This document shows positions 41,251-52,772 of a stretch of 64,000 nt of DNA, in pieces. How positions within the stretch are numbered: position 1 is the first letter of the stretch; every line of letters begins with the position of its first letter. The position numbers were made by a program, and so were the translations under genes. Source of the stretch: Anaerolineaceae bacterium (GTDB lineage: Bacteria; Chloroflexota; Anaerolineae; Anaerolineales; E44-bin32); contig CP070708.1 in assembly GCA_020350285.1 (NCBI GenBank), forward strand, positions 1,785,222 to 1,849,221, given 5' to 3'. The notes under the pieces are model-generated. The model searched no databases, had not been told where the DNA came from, and saw only the letters and a program-made list of their open reading frames with translations.

Positions 41251-41334
41251 AGGTATTGATGAGGTGCGGGTTGCGTCCGCACCTCTATTCCCAACCCTCT
41301 TCTCGCGGTTGATTTATTTCCCAGTGGGGTCATC
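41251..41334. repeat. Hairpin plus conserved tail element, copy B, at the end of rplL
   Basis: GAGGTGCGG/CCGCACCTC (41261-41285) and the tail from CCTCTTCTCGCGG through GTTGATTT to CAGTGGGGTCAT, ending at the rplL stop. On the minus strand the hairpin lies ~50 bases past rplL and could work as a 3' end or processing site. No T-run follows. Copy A is at 29579-29655. Confidence 0.65.
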
Positions 41335-41714
41335 TAAGCCAGTTCAACAGTTGCACCGGCACCTTCGAGTTTACTCTTCGCATCCTGTGCGGCTTCTTTA
41401 CCCACCTGCTCAAGCACCTTCGCACCTGGGGTTTCAGCCAATTCCTTGGCATCCTTCAAGCCAAGCTGAGTGATCTGACGGACGACCTTGATGACATCAA
41501 TCTTCTTCGGACCGACATCCTTGAGGATGATATCGAACTCTGTCTTCTCTTCAACTTCCTCACCCACGGCCGGAGCTGCGCCAACAGCAGCAGCAACTGC
41601 TACGGGAGCGGCCGCCGAAACACCCCACTCCTCTTCCAGCATCTTGGTTAACTCTGCTGCTTCGATGACGGTAAGCTTACCTAAATCCTTTGCTAACTTC
41701 TTCAGATCTGCCAT
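41334..41714 (-). CDS. rplL: 50S ribosomal protein L7/L12
   Basis: A 126-residue stalk protein that recruits translation GTPases. The N-terminal dimerisation part ([28 protein letters not shown]) is followed by an Ala/Val/Gly-rich hinge ([20 protein letters not shown]) and the C-terminal domain ([40 protein letters not shown]). It lies 207 bases after rplJ, the normal partner order, and ends in TAG. Confidence 0.98.
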   Translation of the reverse strand: MADLKKLAKDLGKLTVIEAAELTKMLEEEWGVSAAAPVAVAAAVGAAPAVGEEVEEKTEFDIILKDVGPKKIDVIKVVRQITQLGLKDAKELAETPGAKVLEQVGKEAAQDAKSKLEGAGATVELA

Positions 41715-41921
41715 TTTTTATCGTTCTCCTTTTGATTAATGTTTCTGCTAAGAATGCTGCAATCCGTGTGAGAAAGCAGATAGATCGATACTGTGGTCAT
41801 TGTATACACACCACAAAAATCGTCTCTCCCACGCAGCCTATTTTCTTTCAGCAGATGCATCGAGTCCTTCTGCAGCTTTCTCTATGTTCCAACATTCGAT
41901 CCATATCCGTTTAAATTACAC

Positions 41922-42452
41922 TTAAGCAGCCGCGGCTTCAGTTTCCGAATATGCATTCAGTACACTGACCAATTGACGCGCCGAACCAGCCAACACTCCA
42001 GCAAGCTGACGAGCAGGAGCTTGGATGACACTTAACAACTGAGCCTGTACCACCGGAAGAGGTGGTAAATCGGCCATTTGTATAACCTGTCTATTGTCGT
42101 AAATGACACCATCGATCACTGCGCCCTTCACATCAACAAATTCCACATCCCGAGCAAGATCGACGATCGCCTTCGCGACCCCCAGGATATCCTCGGAAGC
42201 GAACCCAATAGCGGTTGGTCCCATCAGGGCGCCCTCCGGTATGGGCACACCTGCCTCATTAAAAGCTCGCTCAACCAGATTGTTCTTAACGATGTGAAAG
42301 CTCCCACCTGCGTCCCGAATTTTGGATCGCAGACCTTGGATCTCCTTCACACTTAATCCGGAGTAAGCCGTCATGATCAATGCCGAATTGCTGCTCAGCA
42401 GCTCTTTGTATTGAGTCACGAGTGCTTGTTTACGTTCTTTTGAGATTGCCAA
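41922..42452 (-). CDS. rplJ: 50S ribosomal protein L10
   Basis: A 176-residue stalk base protein: MAISKERKQALVTQYKELLSS, GLSVKEIQGLRSKIRDAGG, FHIVKNNLVERAF, MGPTAIGFA, and a C-terminal helix (VLAGSARQLVSVLNAYSE) that anchors L7/L12 dimers. The leader between rplA and this gene contains a terminator-type hairpin, the usual place of L10 autoregulation. GGGAGG precedes the start. Confidence 0.98.
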   Translation of the reverse strand: MAISKERKQALVTQYKELLSSNSALIMTAYSGLSVKEIQGLRSKIRDAGGSFHIVKNNLVERAFNEAGVPIPEGALMGPTAIGFASEDILGVAKAIVDLARDVEFVDVKGAVIDGVIYDNRQVIQMADLPPLPVVQAQLLSVIQAPARQLAGVLAGSARQLVSVLNAYSETEAAAA

Positions 42453-42473
42453 AGTCTCTCACCTCCCTTCAAC

Positions 42474-42514
42474 AAAAAAGTCTTTGCTTGAGGCATAACG
42501 CCGCCGCAAAGACT
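42474..42514 (-). terminator. Attenuator hairpin in the rplJ leader
   Basis: On the minus strand AGTCTTTGC and GCAAAGACT form a perfect 9-bp stem with an 18-base loop. A run of six T residues (42479-42474) follows, ending about 20 bases before the rplJ start. It therefore looks like an intrinsic terminator within the L10 leader (about 42453-42650), suited to attenuation control by L10 or by transcription-translation coupling. Confidence 0.75.
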
Positions 42515-42672
42515 CACACAAGCTGTTGGCTCTTACAGAGCACAATCCACTGGTCCTTGCTTCGGCAGGAGATTAAGCCATTTCAAGCATTTGGCGCCTG
42601 CTGTCTCTAGCAAAGCTTGTCCCTATTGACTACATTCTACCAGGGACGAAAGATTCAATAGAATTCACTCCC

Positions 42673-43377
42673 TCACATCGCTTGAGCTTCGATCGGATCG
42701 ATCCGAATCCCGGGTCCCATCGTGCTGGTCACAGTCACCCTACGAATATAAGTCCCTTTTGACGAAGCGGGTCGGGCCCTATTGATCACATCCATTAAGG
42801 CCGCCATATTCTCATAAAGGCTTTGCGTGTCAAAGGAAGCCTTCCCGATCGGCACATGTAAATTGGCTGTTCTGTCGATACGGAACTCCACCCGCCCCGC
42901 TTTTAGCTCCTGGATCACTCGCGGCAGGTCTTCTTCTTGTACCACCGTACCGGCTTTAGGGTTCGGCATCAAGCCTCGAGGACCAAGAATCTTGCCCAAT
43001 CTACCGACTTTACTCATCATGCTTGGTGTTGCCACTGAAGCGTCGAAATCGACCCATCCATCCTGGATACGCTGGATGGTCTCATCATCAGCGATGTAGT
43101 CTGCCCCGGCCTCTTTAGAAATCCGAGCACCGTCGCCCTCGGCGAAAGCCAGTATCCGTACGGTCTTCCCAAGTCCGTGAGGCAACATGACTGTGTCGCG
43201 CACCTGTTGGTCGGCATGTCGTGGATCCACGCCAAGACGGACATGCACCTCGATGGTCCCATCAAAACGGGTGAAAGAGGTCTCCTTGGCCAGACGTAAG
43301 GCTTCCTCTGGTGAGTAAAATTTGTTGCGATCAATCTTCGCAATCGCTTCTCGATACTTCTTTCCGTGCTTCGGCAT
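42673..43377 (-). CDS. rplA: 50S ribosomal protein L1
   Basis: A 234-residue protein from ATG 43377, with GAGGAG upstream; the longer frame begins with non-conserved residues. Motifs: MPKHGKKYREAIAKIDRNKFY, FDGTIEVHVRLGVDPRHADQQVRDTVMLPHG, LGKILGPRGLMPNPKAGTVV and RVTVTSTMGPGIRID. It binds 23S rRNA at the exit-site stalk and represses the L11 operon in many bacteria. It lies 54 bases after rplK. Confidence 0.98.
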   Translation of the reverse strand: MPKHGKKYREAIAKIDRNKFYSPEEALRLAKETSFTRFDGTIEVHVRLGVDPRHADQQVRDTVMLPHGLGKTVRILAFAEGDGARISKEAGADYIADDETIQRIQDGWVDFDASVATPSMMSKVGRLGKILGPRGLMPNPKAGTVVQEEDLPRVIQELKAGRVEFRIDRTANLHVPIGKASFDTQSLYENMAALMDVINRARPASSKGTYIRRVTVTSTMGPGIRIDPIEAQAM

Positions 43378-43431
43378 TTTTGCTCCTCGTGGTGTTAACG
43401 GGCTGTACCTAGCCAACCCTCCCACAATTTC

Positions 43432-43857
43432 TTAATCCTCAACCACGATCCCCATATTGCGTGCCGTGCCTTCGATCTGCCGCATGGCACCTTCGAGGTC
43501 AATCGCGTTGAGGTCCTTCATCTTGATCTCTGCGATATCTTGAATCTGGTCCCGAGTGACCGTACCGACTTTCTCACGATTAGGCTCGGCGGATCCTTTT
43601 TCGATACCGGCCGCCTTGCGTAGTAGAACCGCTGTTGGGGGCGTCTTTAACACAAAAGTGAAGGATCCATCCGTGTAGATGCTGATCTCAGCCGGGATAA
43701 TCTCGCCCATCTTGCTCGAGGTGCGAGCATTATACTCCTTACAGAACGCCATTAAATTGATGCCATGTGGAGCCAACGCCGGACCGATCGGCGGCGCGGG
43801 GTTAGCTTTTCCGGCCTCAATTTGCAGTTTTATTTCCGCTTTTAACTTCTTAGCCAC
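43432..43857 (-). CDS. rplK: 50S ribosomal protein L11
   Basis: A 141-residue protein with the family sequence throughout: [84 protein letters not shown]. It forms the GTPase-associated centre with 23S rRNA and is needed for RelA activation and thiostrepton sensitivity. AGGAGA lies upstream of the ATG. It follows nusG by 71 bases. Confidence 0.98.
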   Translation of the reverse strand: MAKKLKAEIKLQIEAGKANPAPPIGPALAPHGINLMAFCKEYNARTSSKMGEIIPAEISIYTDGSFTFVLKTPPTAVLLRKAAGIEKGSAEPNREKVGTVTRDQIQDIAEIKMKDLNAIDLEGAMRQIEGTARNMGIVVED

Positions 43858-43928
43858 CTGTACTCTCCTTTTGTGGTGTTAGCGAGTAATTGGCCCACTC
43901 TCCCACACGGGCGAAAGGACAATCGCCC

Positions 43929-44993
43929 TTATGCTTTCTCTACCTGTAAGAAATCAAGCTCCACAGGGGTCTCCCTACCAAAGAAGGACACCATCACGCG
44001 CACTTTCGCGCGTTCCATATCGATATCAGAGACGGTGCCAATAAAATCGTTGAAAGGACCGTCGATAATGCGGACTTTTTGCCCCAGCCTATAGGTGACC
44101 TTGATGCGGGGAGCGTCAGCTTCCATGCGCTTCACAATCTGGCTCACCTCTTCCGGCCGCAGAGGCGTGGGTTCGTTTCCCATACCCACGAAACCTGTCA
44201 CGCCGGGGGTATTCCGCACGACATACCAGGAATCTTCGTCCATGATCATCTGGACAAGGATGTAACCTGGGAACACACGACGCTCAACCGTCCGGCGTTT
44301 ACCATCCTTGATTTCGATCTCTTCCTCGGTGGGCACGACGACATCAAAGATCTTGGCCTTCATCCCCATCGTTTCGATTCGCTGTTCCAAGTTGTGACGC
44401 ACTTTATTTTCATAACCTGAGTAACAGTGAACCACGTACCACAAGCGGCCGTCGTCAGGTTCTTCCACGACCACAGGAGTTGTTACCAACTCTTCGCTTA
44501 ACTCTACCTCACCCTCTGTGGTAGCCTCCTCGAGCGCATCACTCTCTTCAACAGATAGCTCAACCACAGGTTCCTCATCAACAGGTAGGGTTTCAAGGTC
44601 GCCAATATCCTCGACAACCTCTGCTAACTCTTCAGCTTGCGCTTCCACCATCAGCTCAGGTTCTGGTTCCATCTCTTCGTCTACCACAGGAGGGACCTCA
44701 TCAGTCTCCTCGGAGATCTGATCCTCAATTGCTACCTCTTCAATTTGGGATGCCTCATCTGAAATCTCTACCTCTGACACGGGTTCATCAGAAACAGCGA
44801 TCTCCTCCTCAAGTGAGGTGCTATCTTGAGTGGTTTCGGTGACCAATTCCTCTTGTGGTTCTTCTACAGAATCTGTATCCCCAACAGAAGTATCCATTTC
44901 CGTGCCGATCAACGCCTCCTCAGGGGAGACAGGATCGCCCTCCATTTCAATCTCCTGTTGGTTATCCAGGGTTTCGTTCTCGTTCTCGCTCAT
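43929..44993 (-). CDS. nusG: Transcription factor NusG with long acidic N-terminal extension
   Basis: A 354-residue protein, about twice the usual ~180. Residues ~180-354 are normal NusG: the NGN domain (RLWYVVHCYSGYENKVRHNLEQRI, VERRVFPGYILVQM, VRNTPGVTGFVG) and the KOW domain (YRLGQKVRIIDGPFNDFIGTVSDID). Residues 1-~178 are low-complexity and almost all Glu, Asp, Val, Ser, Thr, Pro; no basic patch is seen. No internal Met lies close enough to the NGN domain to give a normal-length start, so the extension appears real. The neighbours secE and rplK are the usual ones. Confidence 0.95.
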   Translation of the reverse strand: MSENENETLDNQQEIEMEGDPVSPEEALIGTEMDTSVGDTDSVEEPQEELVTETTQDSTSLEEEIAVSDEPVSEVEISDEASQIEEVAIEDQISEETDEVPPVVDEEMEPEPELMVEAQAEELAEVVEDIGDLETLPVDEEPVVELSVEESDALEEATTEGEVELSEELVTTPVVVEEPDDGRLWYVVHCYSGYENKVRHNLEQRIETMGMKAKIFDVVVPTEEEIEIKDGKRRTVERRVFPGYILVQMIMDEDSWYVVRNTPGVTGFVGMGNEPTPLRPEEVSQIVKRMEADAPRIKVTYRLGQKVRIIDGPFNDFIGTVSDIDMERAKVRVMVSFFGRETPVELDFLQVEKA

Positions 44994-45086
44994 TCGACAA
45001 ATCCGTCCACTTGATTAGCACAGAAACGACGATCGCTTCTCTGTCTCTCTCTACACAACCACCAAGATCTGAAGATTTCCAGTCTT

Positions 45087-45308
45087 TCAGCCAAGACTCA
45101 CGATGAAGGCAAAGAGCTGAGAGAAAAGATAATCCAACACTCCTAACAATGAACTCATGAGAAAGATGACCAGCAATACGAGAAGGGTGAGTTGAGTAGC
45201 TTCCTGGCGTGTCGGCCAGTTCACCTTACGTAACTCAGCCACAGTCTCTCGCAACAAACGGACGATACTGTTTGGCCGTCTTTTCGCTCTAGCTTTCGAT
45301 TTCGCCAC
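45087..45308 (-). CDS. secE: Preprotein translocase subunit SecE
   Basis: A 73-residue single-helix form of SecE. The basic N-terminus (MAKSKARAKRRPNSI) leads to the conserved amphipathic helix RLLRETVAELRKVNWPTRQEA and one membrane helix (LLVLLVIFLMSSLLGVLDYLF). It clamps SecY in the translocon. Located between tRNA-Trp and nusG, as in most bacteria. Confidence 0.96.
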   Translation of the reverse strand: MAKSKARAKRRPNSIVRLLRETVAELRKVNWPTRQEATQLTLLVLLVIFLMSSLLGVLDYLFSQLFAFIVSLG

Positions 45309-45367
45309 TCGAAATCTCCTTCAGATCAAGCGACGCCGACCATTGACGGCGTCGCACTCCGATCAGG

Positions 45368-45441
45368 CAGGCCAGGTAGGACTCGAACCCACAACCCCCG
45401 GTTTTGGAGACCGGTGCTCTGCCAAATTGAGCTACTGGCCT
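45368..45441 (-). tRNA. tRNA-Trp (anticodon CCA)
   Basis: The minus strand gives acceptor stem AGGCCAG/CTGGCCT, D arm GCTC/GAGC, anticodon stem CCGGT/ACCGG with loop CTCCAAA (anticodon CCA), and a T arm with loop TTCGAGT. The discriminator is G at 45368. No CCA is encoded. It stands between rpmG and secE, its usual place. Confidence 0.97.
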
Positions 45442-45464
45442 TCACAAGGGCTTCCCACAGCCCC

Positions 45465-45629
45465 TCACTTAGTTTCGCGGTGCAGCCTATGCTTACGACA
45501 CCGCGGACAATACTTCCTCAACTCGATCCGTCCAGGGTCATTGCGACGGTTTTTCTCGGTTGTGTAATTCCTCTCCTGGCACTCCGTGCACTCCAGGGTA
45601 ATCACCGGTCGAACATCCTTCTTAGCCAT
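45465..45629 (-). CDS. rpmG: 50S ribosomal protein L33
   Basis: A 54-residue protein beginning [20 protein letters not shown] and ending [15 protein letters not shown], with the two zinc-binding C-x2-C pairs of the 'C+' form. It lies between tuf and tRNA-Trp on the minus strand, the standard position. Only 23 bases separate its stop from the tRNA. Confidence 0.96.
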   Translation of the reverse strand: MAKKDVRPVITLECTECQERNYTTEKNRRNDPGRIELRKYCPRCRKHRLHRETK

Positions 45630-45670
45630 CAATTAGCACCACATCTGCATCTCACAAGACGCAGTTTCCT

Positions 45671-46873
<1,203 letters not shown>

Positions 46874-46986
46874 GTCTCTTCTCGCTCCTCAATGCATTCA
46901 ATAATGTCGTAGGCTTTCGCATGTGTTCTGCGCACCCTTCAGGATGCAGTTTTGGACAATGAATAAGTATAAGATCCTTGGTTCGA

Positions 46987-49065
46987 TTATCGAGCTCCCA
47001 CCAAGATCGCTTTCGTGACCGAATCCTCCACTTCAGCGTAGTGATCGTATTCCATCGTGAATACACCACGTCCTTGGGTCATAGAACGCAAGTCAGTTGC
47101 ATAGCCGAACATCTCTGCCAAAGGCACCATCGCCCGGATGGCCTGAATCCCACCTGCTCGAGCTTCGATCCCTTCAATCATCGCTCTCCGAGCCGCAAGG
47201 TCGCCGGTGATATCACCGACATGATCTTCAGGGACGACGATTTCAGCATCCATGATGGGCTCAAGAAGAACAGGATCACCATCCTGAACACCTTCTCTGA
47301 AAGCCATCGAGCCAGCTACTTTGAAGGCCAGATCGCTCGAATCGACCTCATGAAATGAGCCATCGTAGACCTTCACTTTGACATCCGTAACAGGATACCC
47401 AGCCAGCACGCCACTCTCTGCCGCTTCCCGCACACCTTTCTCAATCGCCGGGATGAACTCGCGTGGGATTACACCACCTTTGACACCATTCTCAAATACG
47501 ATCCCCGAAGCCGGCTCCCCTGGGTCGAGGGACATAACGACATGTCCGTATTGACCACGGCCACCCGTTTGTTTGATGTAGCGATGCTCAATTTTGGGCA
47601 CCGGGCGTGAGATTGATTCCTTGTAAGCTACACGAGGGCGACCCACATTTGCCTGCACCTTGAACTCTCGCAACATGCGATCTACTAACACCTCAAGATG
47701 AAGCTCTCCCATCCCCCAGATCATTGTCTGTCCGGTATTTTCGTCGACGCCGACCCTGAAGGTGGGATCCTCCTCAGAAAGTTTGTTCAAGGCGCCGGAC
47801 ATCTTATCCTGATCGGCCATCGTTCTCGGTTCGATAGCCAAGAAGATGACCGGATCTGGGAAGGTGATGTCTTCCAGGACGATAGAGTTTGCTGCGTCGC
47901 ACAACGTGTCTCCGGTAAAAGTATCTTTCATGCCTAATACCGCACCGATGTCACCGGCCAAGACTTCGTCAATGTCCTCCCGATGATCTGCGTACATCCG
48001 CAGCAACCTGCCCACCCTCTCACGCTTTCCCTTTCTGGAGTTATAAACAGAAGCGCCCTTTGAGATTTTGCCTGAATAAACTCGAAAATAGGCCAACCGT
48101 CCGACATAAGGGTCGCTGACGATCTTAAACACCAAGGCGCTTAGGGGGGCATCATCCGATGGCGGACGAGTGATTTCTTCAGTGCTCCCAGGCTTGAAAC
48201 CTACAACATCCGGGATGTCGATCGGAGAAGGGAGGTAATCAACGATCGCATCCAATAATGGTTGCACACCTTTGTTGCGCAGGGCAGAACCACAATAGAC
48301 CAGTGTAGCCTTGCCCGCTATGACCGCTCGTCGAATGCCGGCTTTAAGCTCCTCATTACTGATCTCTTCACCTTCGAGGTATCTGAGAGTTAACTCCTCA
48401 TCGGTTTCGGCAATCTGTTCAATCATCGCCGTGCGCCGTTCAGCAACCTCGGCCGCCATATCAACCGGTATCTCACCCAGTTCTGGATCTGTCCCCAATT
48501 CATCCACCCAAAGAATGGATCGTTCCTCAATGAGATCAACCACGCCTTTGAAATCTACCTCAGCGCCTATTGGCATTTGGACCGCAATCGGTACGGCACC
48601 TAACCTTTCGCGAATACTTTCAATCGTTTTTTCATAGGACGCACCCACGCGATCCATCTTATTCACAAAACAAATCCGTGGCACATTATAAAGATCGGCC
48701 TGGCGCCAAACTGTTTCTGATTGTGGCTCGACGCCCTGTACAGCGTCAAAGATCACCACACCACCATCTAACACCCGTAACGAACGTTGAACCTCAGCAG
48801 TGAAGTCAATGTGGCCGGGTGTGTCAATAATGTTGATGATGTGGTCACGCCACATCGCTGTCACAGCAGCAGAGACTATGGTGATACCTCGCTCGCGTTC
48901 CTGCTCCATCCAATCGGTGACCGTAGTGCCGTCATCCACCGAACCAAGGCGATGTGTTCGACCGGTGTAAAACAAAACCCGCTCGGTAGTCGTCGTCTTA
49001 CCGGCATCGATATGAGCAATGATGCCGATGTTACGATGGTGTTCGAGGGCATACTCGCGAGCCAT
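46987..49065 (-). CDS. fusA: Elongation factor G
   Basis: A 692-residue translocase. G1 is [19 protein letters not shown], the switch is [21 protein letters not shown]3 [16 protein letters not shown] and G4 NKMDRVGA. Domains II-V follow with DNSxGxx-type EF-G signatures ([55 protein letters not shown]). The length is normal. It is flanked by rpsG and tuf as in the str operon. Confidence 0.98.
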   Translation of the reverse strand: MAREYALEHHRNIGIIAHIDAGKTTTTERVLFYTGRTHRLGSVDDGTTVTDWMEQERERGITIVSAAVTAMWRDHIINIIDTPGHIDFTAEVQRSLRVLDGGVVIFDAVQGVEPQSETVWRQADLYNVPRICFVNKMDRVGASYEKTIESIRERLGAVPIAVQMPIGAEVDFKGVVDLIEERSILWVDELGTDPELGEIPVDMAAEVAERRTAMIEQIAETDEELTLRYLEGEEISNEELKAGIRRAVIAGKATLVYCGSALRNKGVQPLLDAIVDYLPSPIDIPDVVGFKPGSTEEITRPPSDDAPLSALVFKIVSDPYVGRLAYFRVYSGKISKGASVYNSRKGKRERVGRLLRMYADHREDIDEVLAGDIGAVLGMKDTFTGDTLCDAANSIVLEDITFPDPVIFLAIEPRTMADQDKMSGALNKLSEEDPTFRVGVDENTGQTMIWGMGELHLEVLVDRMLREFKVQANVGRPRVAYKESISRPVPKIEHRYIKQTGGRGQYGHVVMSLDPGEPASGIVFENGVKGGVIPREFIPAIEKGVREAAESGVLAGYPVTDVKVKVYDGSFHEVDSSDLAFKVAGSMAFREGVQDGDPVLLEPIMDAEIVVPEDHVGDITGDLAARRAMIEGIEARAGGIQAIRAMVPLAEMFGYATDLRSMTQGRGVFTMEYDHYAEVEDSVTKAILVGAR

Positions 49066-49106
49066 GACGGTCTACAATCAGCCAGTTCGGCTGCTCTCCT
49101 TCTGGA

Positions 49107-49574
49107 TTACCACCGATAATGAGCGAAGGCGCGGTTGGCCTCCGCCATACGATGGGTATCTTCGCGCTTCTTGATCGCCGCGCCGGTGTTATTGGCGGCA
49201 TCCATCAATTCTGCAGCCAAACGCTCGGCCATCGTTTTCCCTGGTCGATCTTTTGCCGCTCCCAATATCCAGCGCATGGCAAGCGAAATGCGTCGATCAG
49301 GTCGTACCTCTACGGGCACCTGATAGGTCGCGCCACCAACTCGCCTGGGTTTTACTTCAAGCACGGGTGAGGTATTCCTCATAGCCTGCTCAAAGACTTC
49401 AACTGGGTCGCGTTTCATCCGCGCCTCAATCAGATCAAAAGCATCGTAGGTGATCCGCACCGCGAGGCTTCTCTTCCCCTTCCTCATCAGCCGATTGATC
49501 AATCCCTGCACCAGCTGATTGTTGTAACGTACATCACCACCGATCTCTCGCTTTTCAGGCTTGGTCCGTCGCAT
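49107..49574 (-). CDS. rpsG: 30S ribosomal protein S7
   Basis: A 155-residue protein that nucleates assembly of the 30S head. Conserved stretches: [121 protein letters not shown]. It follows rpsL by 54 bases. Confidence 0.98.
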   Translation of the reverse strand: MRRTKPEKREIGGDVRYNNQLVQGLINRLMRKGKRSLAVRITYDAFDLIEARMKRDPVEVFEQAMRNTSPVLEVKPRRVGGATYQVPVEVRPDRRISLAMRWILGAAKDRPGKTMAERLAAELMDAANNTGAAIKKREDTHRMAEANRAFAHYRW

Positions 49575-49628
49575 CTACTTGCTCCGTTCTTGTCACAAAA
49601 GGATGATCGATCGCATCCTAGCGACCGA

Positions 49629-50060
49629 TCAACCAATTACTTGCTTACGAGGTCGTTTACCACCGTATTTCGAACGCCCTTGCATGCGATCCTCGACTCC
49701 CATGCTATCAAGGGTGCCTCGAATAATGTGGTATCGAACGCCAGGTAAATCCTTCACACGACCTCCACGCACGAGCACCACGGAGTGCTCCTGTAAGGAG
49801 TGCCCCTCGCCGGGGATGTAGGCGGTAACCTCGATCCCGTTTGTGAGTCGAACACGTGCTACCTTACGAAGCGCAGAGTTAGGTTTCTTTGGTGTTTGCG
49901 TTCGAACCTGAGTGCAAACGCCGCGTTTCTGCGGTGCGCCTTTTCGCTGCGTGATGCGCTTTTGTTTCATCGAATTAAAGATGTATTGCAGCGCAGGCGA
50001 TTTCGTCTTGGCGCGCTTTGGTTTACGACCCTTCCGAACTAGTTGATTTATTGTCGGCAC
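49629..50060 (-). CDS. rpsL: 30S ribosomal protein S12
   Basis: A 143-residue decoding-centre protein: [72 protein letters not shown]. The residues where streptomycin-resistance substitutions occur ([16 protein letters not shown]) are of the sensitive type. The upstream region carries two strong hairpins. It follows rpoB directly, with no rpoC between. Confidence 0.98.
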   Translation of the reverse strand: MPTINQLVRKGRKPKRAKTKSPALQYIFNSMKQKRITQRKGAPQKRGVCTQVRTQTPKKPNSALRKVARVRLTNGIEVTAYIPGEGHSLQEHSVVLVRGGRVKDLPGVRYHIIRGTLDSMGVEDRMQGRSKYGGKRPRKQVIG

Positions 50061-50114
50061 GGTCTTCCTCCAGGTGATCTCAGGGCTAACACCCTGGATC
50101 CATTCCCGCTAAAT

Positions 50115-50230
50115 GAGGCCATCGTTCGAGCGCGATGGCCTCTGCAATAATCAACCTCATATTCGATTCGGGTAGGCATTATCGTGGGCTACGATGGTGT
50201 TTTGACGAAGTCTTTAATCAAGACACCATC
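50115..50230 (-). promoter_or_regulatory. Two hairpins in the rpsL leader
   Basis: A perfect 10-bp stem GAGGCCATCG/CGATGGCCTC (50115-50142) and a 13-bp stem with one mismatch GATGGTGTYTTGA (50193-50230) lie 55-170 bases upstream of rpsL on the minus strand. They have no T-runs and are candidates for ribosomal-protein autoregulation. The rest of the 480-base rpoB-rpsL gap shows only the rpoB terminator. Confidence 0.6.
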
Positions 50231-50471
50231 ACGAACAGATGCCTCCCGCCGAATTACGGGTAACGAGCGATTATTCTAACACGCTGCTTAGTAACAGTCA
50301 AGCATAGTGCTTTTCATTATCCGTTCAGTGTAAAGACAGGGTTTCATCGAAGCTAGGGGCGATTTCACGCCTGATTGACAGGCTCCTGCCGATTTCCTCG
50401 ATCCCGATTCTTGCGGCGAGAGACCGAATAGAGCCTCAATTTGCTGATAAGCTGGGCATATATCTTGGATA

Positions 50472-50503
50472 TAACAAAACCGCCGAGTCTTTAACCCGGC
50501 GGT
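50472..50503 (-). terminator. Probable rpoB terminator
   Basis: On the minus strand ACCGCCG/CGGCGGT form a 7-bp GC-rich stem followed by TTTTGTT, 38 bases after the rpoB stop. It suggests that rpoB transcription ends here, so rpsL and following genes have their own promoter. Confidence 0.75.
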
Positions 50504-50540
50504 AAAGGAAATCGCATAGTTTCATGTGATACCATGCGAA

Positions 50541-52772
50541 CTATTGGCGAGGATCCATGTCTAACAAACCAAGGCCAAGGCGTAGAGGGCGTCGATGCTC
50601 TTCATCCTTGCCAAAGCGGATGATATCACCTTCATCGCTAACCGCTTCAACCGATAAGCCTAAGCTCTGGAGCTCCTTCACCAAGACACGGAATGACGCT
50701 GGGACTCCAGGTTCCTCGACTGGTTCACCCTTGACAATCGCTTCGTAGGTTTTCACCCGACCTTGCACGTCGTCCGATTTAACCGTCAGCATCTCCTGCA
50801 AGGTGTGAGCTGCGCCGTAAGCTTCGAGAGCCCATACCTCCATCTCACCGAAACGCTGACCGCCGAATTGTGCCTTCCCACCCAATGGTTGCTGCGTCAC
50901 GAGGGAGTAAGGACCTGTGGACCGTGCGTGGACTTTATCCTCAACCAAATGATGCAGCTTCATCATCAAGAGTTTCCCGACCGTGACGGGCTGATCATAG
51001 GGTCTACCCGTCTTACCGTCAAAGAGAGTCTGTTTGCCTAAGATCGGAAGCGGTTGCTTCGTCTCGGCCATGATCTTCTCCGCCAATTCACGCAAGGTCT
51101 CTTGCGATCTAATATTGCCAGTCTTTCGACCCATGGCCTCAACCCACAGTCGTAAGCATGCTTCGATGGCTGCCTCATCATAGGTTGATCTATCAAGGAT
51201 CGGAATGTCGCTGTCCTCGAAGATGATGATTGTATCCGGGTCATAACCCTTATCACGCAACCATTCTCTCAGGGATGCTCGACGGGCATAGCGCGTATCA
51301 ATGGCTAGCATCTCAGGGTCGTAATCCTTTTCAACCAACCAGTGCTCAAGGTAAAGGCGGCGGACTTCCTCATCATCGACAAAAGCCTCTTCGGCGTAAT
51401 ATCCCTCATCCATAACCCACGCCCAGGCTCTTTCGCCAACTTCCTGCCAGGCACGTTCGATCATCCAAGCTCGTGCCAACTCACTTTCGATTTCAATTTC
51501 GTCAGCCCCATCAAAAGCAGGGGTCACAGCTCGGAAACCGAGTTTATCAGCAGCCCAACCGAGATGAGCTTCAAGTATCTGTCCGATGTTCATCCGTCCG
51601 GGAACGCCCAGAGGGTTCAGAATTAGGTCCACCGGAGTTCCGTCTTCCAGAAAGGGCATATCCTCGACAGGGACCACCTTGGAGATCACTCCCTTATTTC
51701 CATGGCGGCCTGCCATTTTGTCACCCTCTGTGGCTTTACGCCTTTGGGCGACCGCAACCCTGACCATCTTCTCTACCCCAGCTGGTAAATCACGATGTTC
51801 CTCTCTGGTGAACACTTTGACGTCAACAACCTTGCCCCGCTCACCATGAGGCATGCGCAGTGAAGTATCTTTCACCTCACGCGCCTTTTCACCAAAGATC
51901 GCCCGCAAGAGTTTCTCTTCCGGGGTCAGCTCCTTCTCACCCTTGGGCGTGATCTTGCCCACTAGGATGTCGTTCGGTCCGACCTCCGCTCCGACACGGA
52001 TGATCCCATCTTCATTCAGATCCCGCAGCGCATCGTCTCCCACATTGGGGATGTCGTAAGTGATCTCCTCGGGGCCGAGCTTCGTATCACGCGCTTCGAC
52101 TTCATGCTTCTCAATGTGCACGGAGGTGTAGAGATCGTCACGAACGAGCCGTTCTGAGATTAGGATCGCGTCCTCAAAATCACCACCCTCCCAGGAGATG
52201 AAGGCGCAGAGGACATTCTGCCCCAAGGCGAGCTCACCCTCAGCGGTAGAGGAAGAGTCAGCGATCACATCTCCAGCACGCACCCTTTGACCTTTTACTA
52301 CCGCTGGACGTTGATCGATGCATGTGCTCTGATTGGAGCGGTTGAATTTCCTCAAATTGTATATATCGCGACCCCCACGGGTCTTAACAACCACTCTGCT
52401 TCCAGTGACGGATTCCACCTCGCCGCTCGACTCAGCCAAGATCACTTGGCCTGAATCGAGGGCCGCATGGCGTTCCATCCCCGTCGATACAAGTGGAACT
52501 TCAGGTTGAACCAGCGGCACAGCTTGGGTCTGCATATTGGAGCCCATTAAGGCCCGGTTGGCGTCATCATGTTCCAGGAACGGGATCAGGGCAGCACTCA
52601 CACCAACGATTTGTCGTGGTGCGACATCCATGAAATCGATCCGTTCCGGTCGGAAGAATTGGAAATCACCACGATGGCGACAGGAGACTCGTGGGCGCAC
52701 AAACTCACAGCGCTCATTGAGAGGTGCGTTTGCCTGGGCAATGACATAAGTGTCCTCATCATCCGCTGTGAG
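50541..52772 (-). CDS. rpoB: RNA polymerase beta subunit, C-terminal part after the in-frame stop
   Basis: This frame continues that of the N-terminal part directly after the TAG at 52775-52773, with [19 protein letters not shown], then the catalytic half of beta: [103 protein letters not shown] lineage-specific acidic insert of ~165 residues (from [11 protein letters not shown] to [10 protein letters not shown]) lies before the C-terminal clamp part. The first usable start after the stop is GTG 52700, which lacks a Shine-Dalgarno, so separate translation is unlikely. Together with 52773-54449 it makes one ~1300-residue RpoB. Confidence 0.93.
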   Translation of the reverse strand, partial: LTADDEDTYVIAQANAPLNERCEFVRPRVSCRHRGDFQFFRPERIDFMDVAPRQIVGVSAALIPFLEHDDANRALMGSNMQTQAVPLVQPEVPLVSTGMERHAALDSGQVILAESSGEVESVTGSRVVVKTRGGRDIYNLRKFNRSNQSTCIDQRPAVVKGQRVRAGDVIADSSSTAEGELALGQNVLCAFISWEGGDFEDAILISERLVRDDLYTSVHIEKHEVEARDTKLGPEEITYDIPNVGDDALRDLNEDGIIRVGAEVGPNDILVGKITPKGEKELTPEEKLLRAIFGEKAREVKDTSLRMPHGERGKVVDVKVFTREEHRDLPAGVEKMVRVAVAQRRKATEGDKMAGRHGNKGVISKVVPVEDMPFLEDGTPVDLILNPLGVPGRMNIGQILEAHLGWAADKLGFRAVTPAFDGADEIEIESELARAWMIERAWQEVGERAWAWVMDEGYYAEEAFVDDEEVRRLYLEHWLVEKDYDPEMLAIDTRYARRASLREWLRDKGYDPDTIIIFEDSDIPILDRSTYDEAAIEACLRLWVEAMGRKTGNIRSQETLRELAEKIMAETKQPLPILGKQTLFDGKTGRPYDQPVTVGKLLMMKLHHLVEDKVHARSTGPYSLVTQQPLGGKAQFGGQRFGEMEVWALEAYGAAHTLQEMLTVKSDDVQGRVKTYEAIVKGEPVEEPGVPASFRVLVKELQSLGLSVEAVSDEGDIIRFGKDEEHRRPLRLGLGLLDMDPRQ

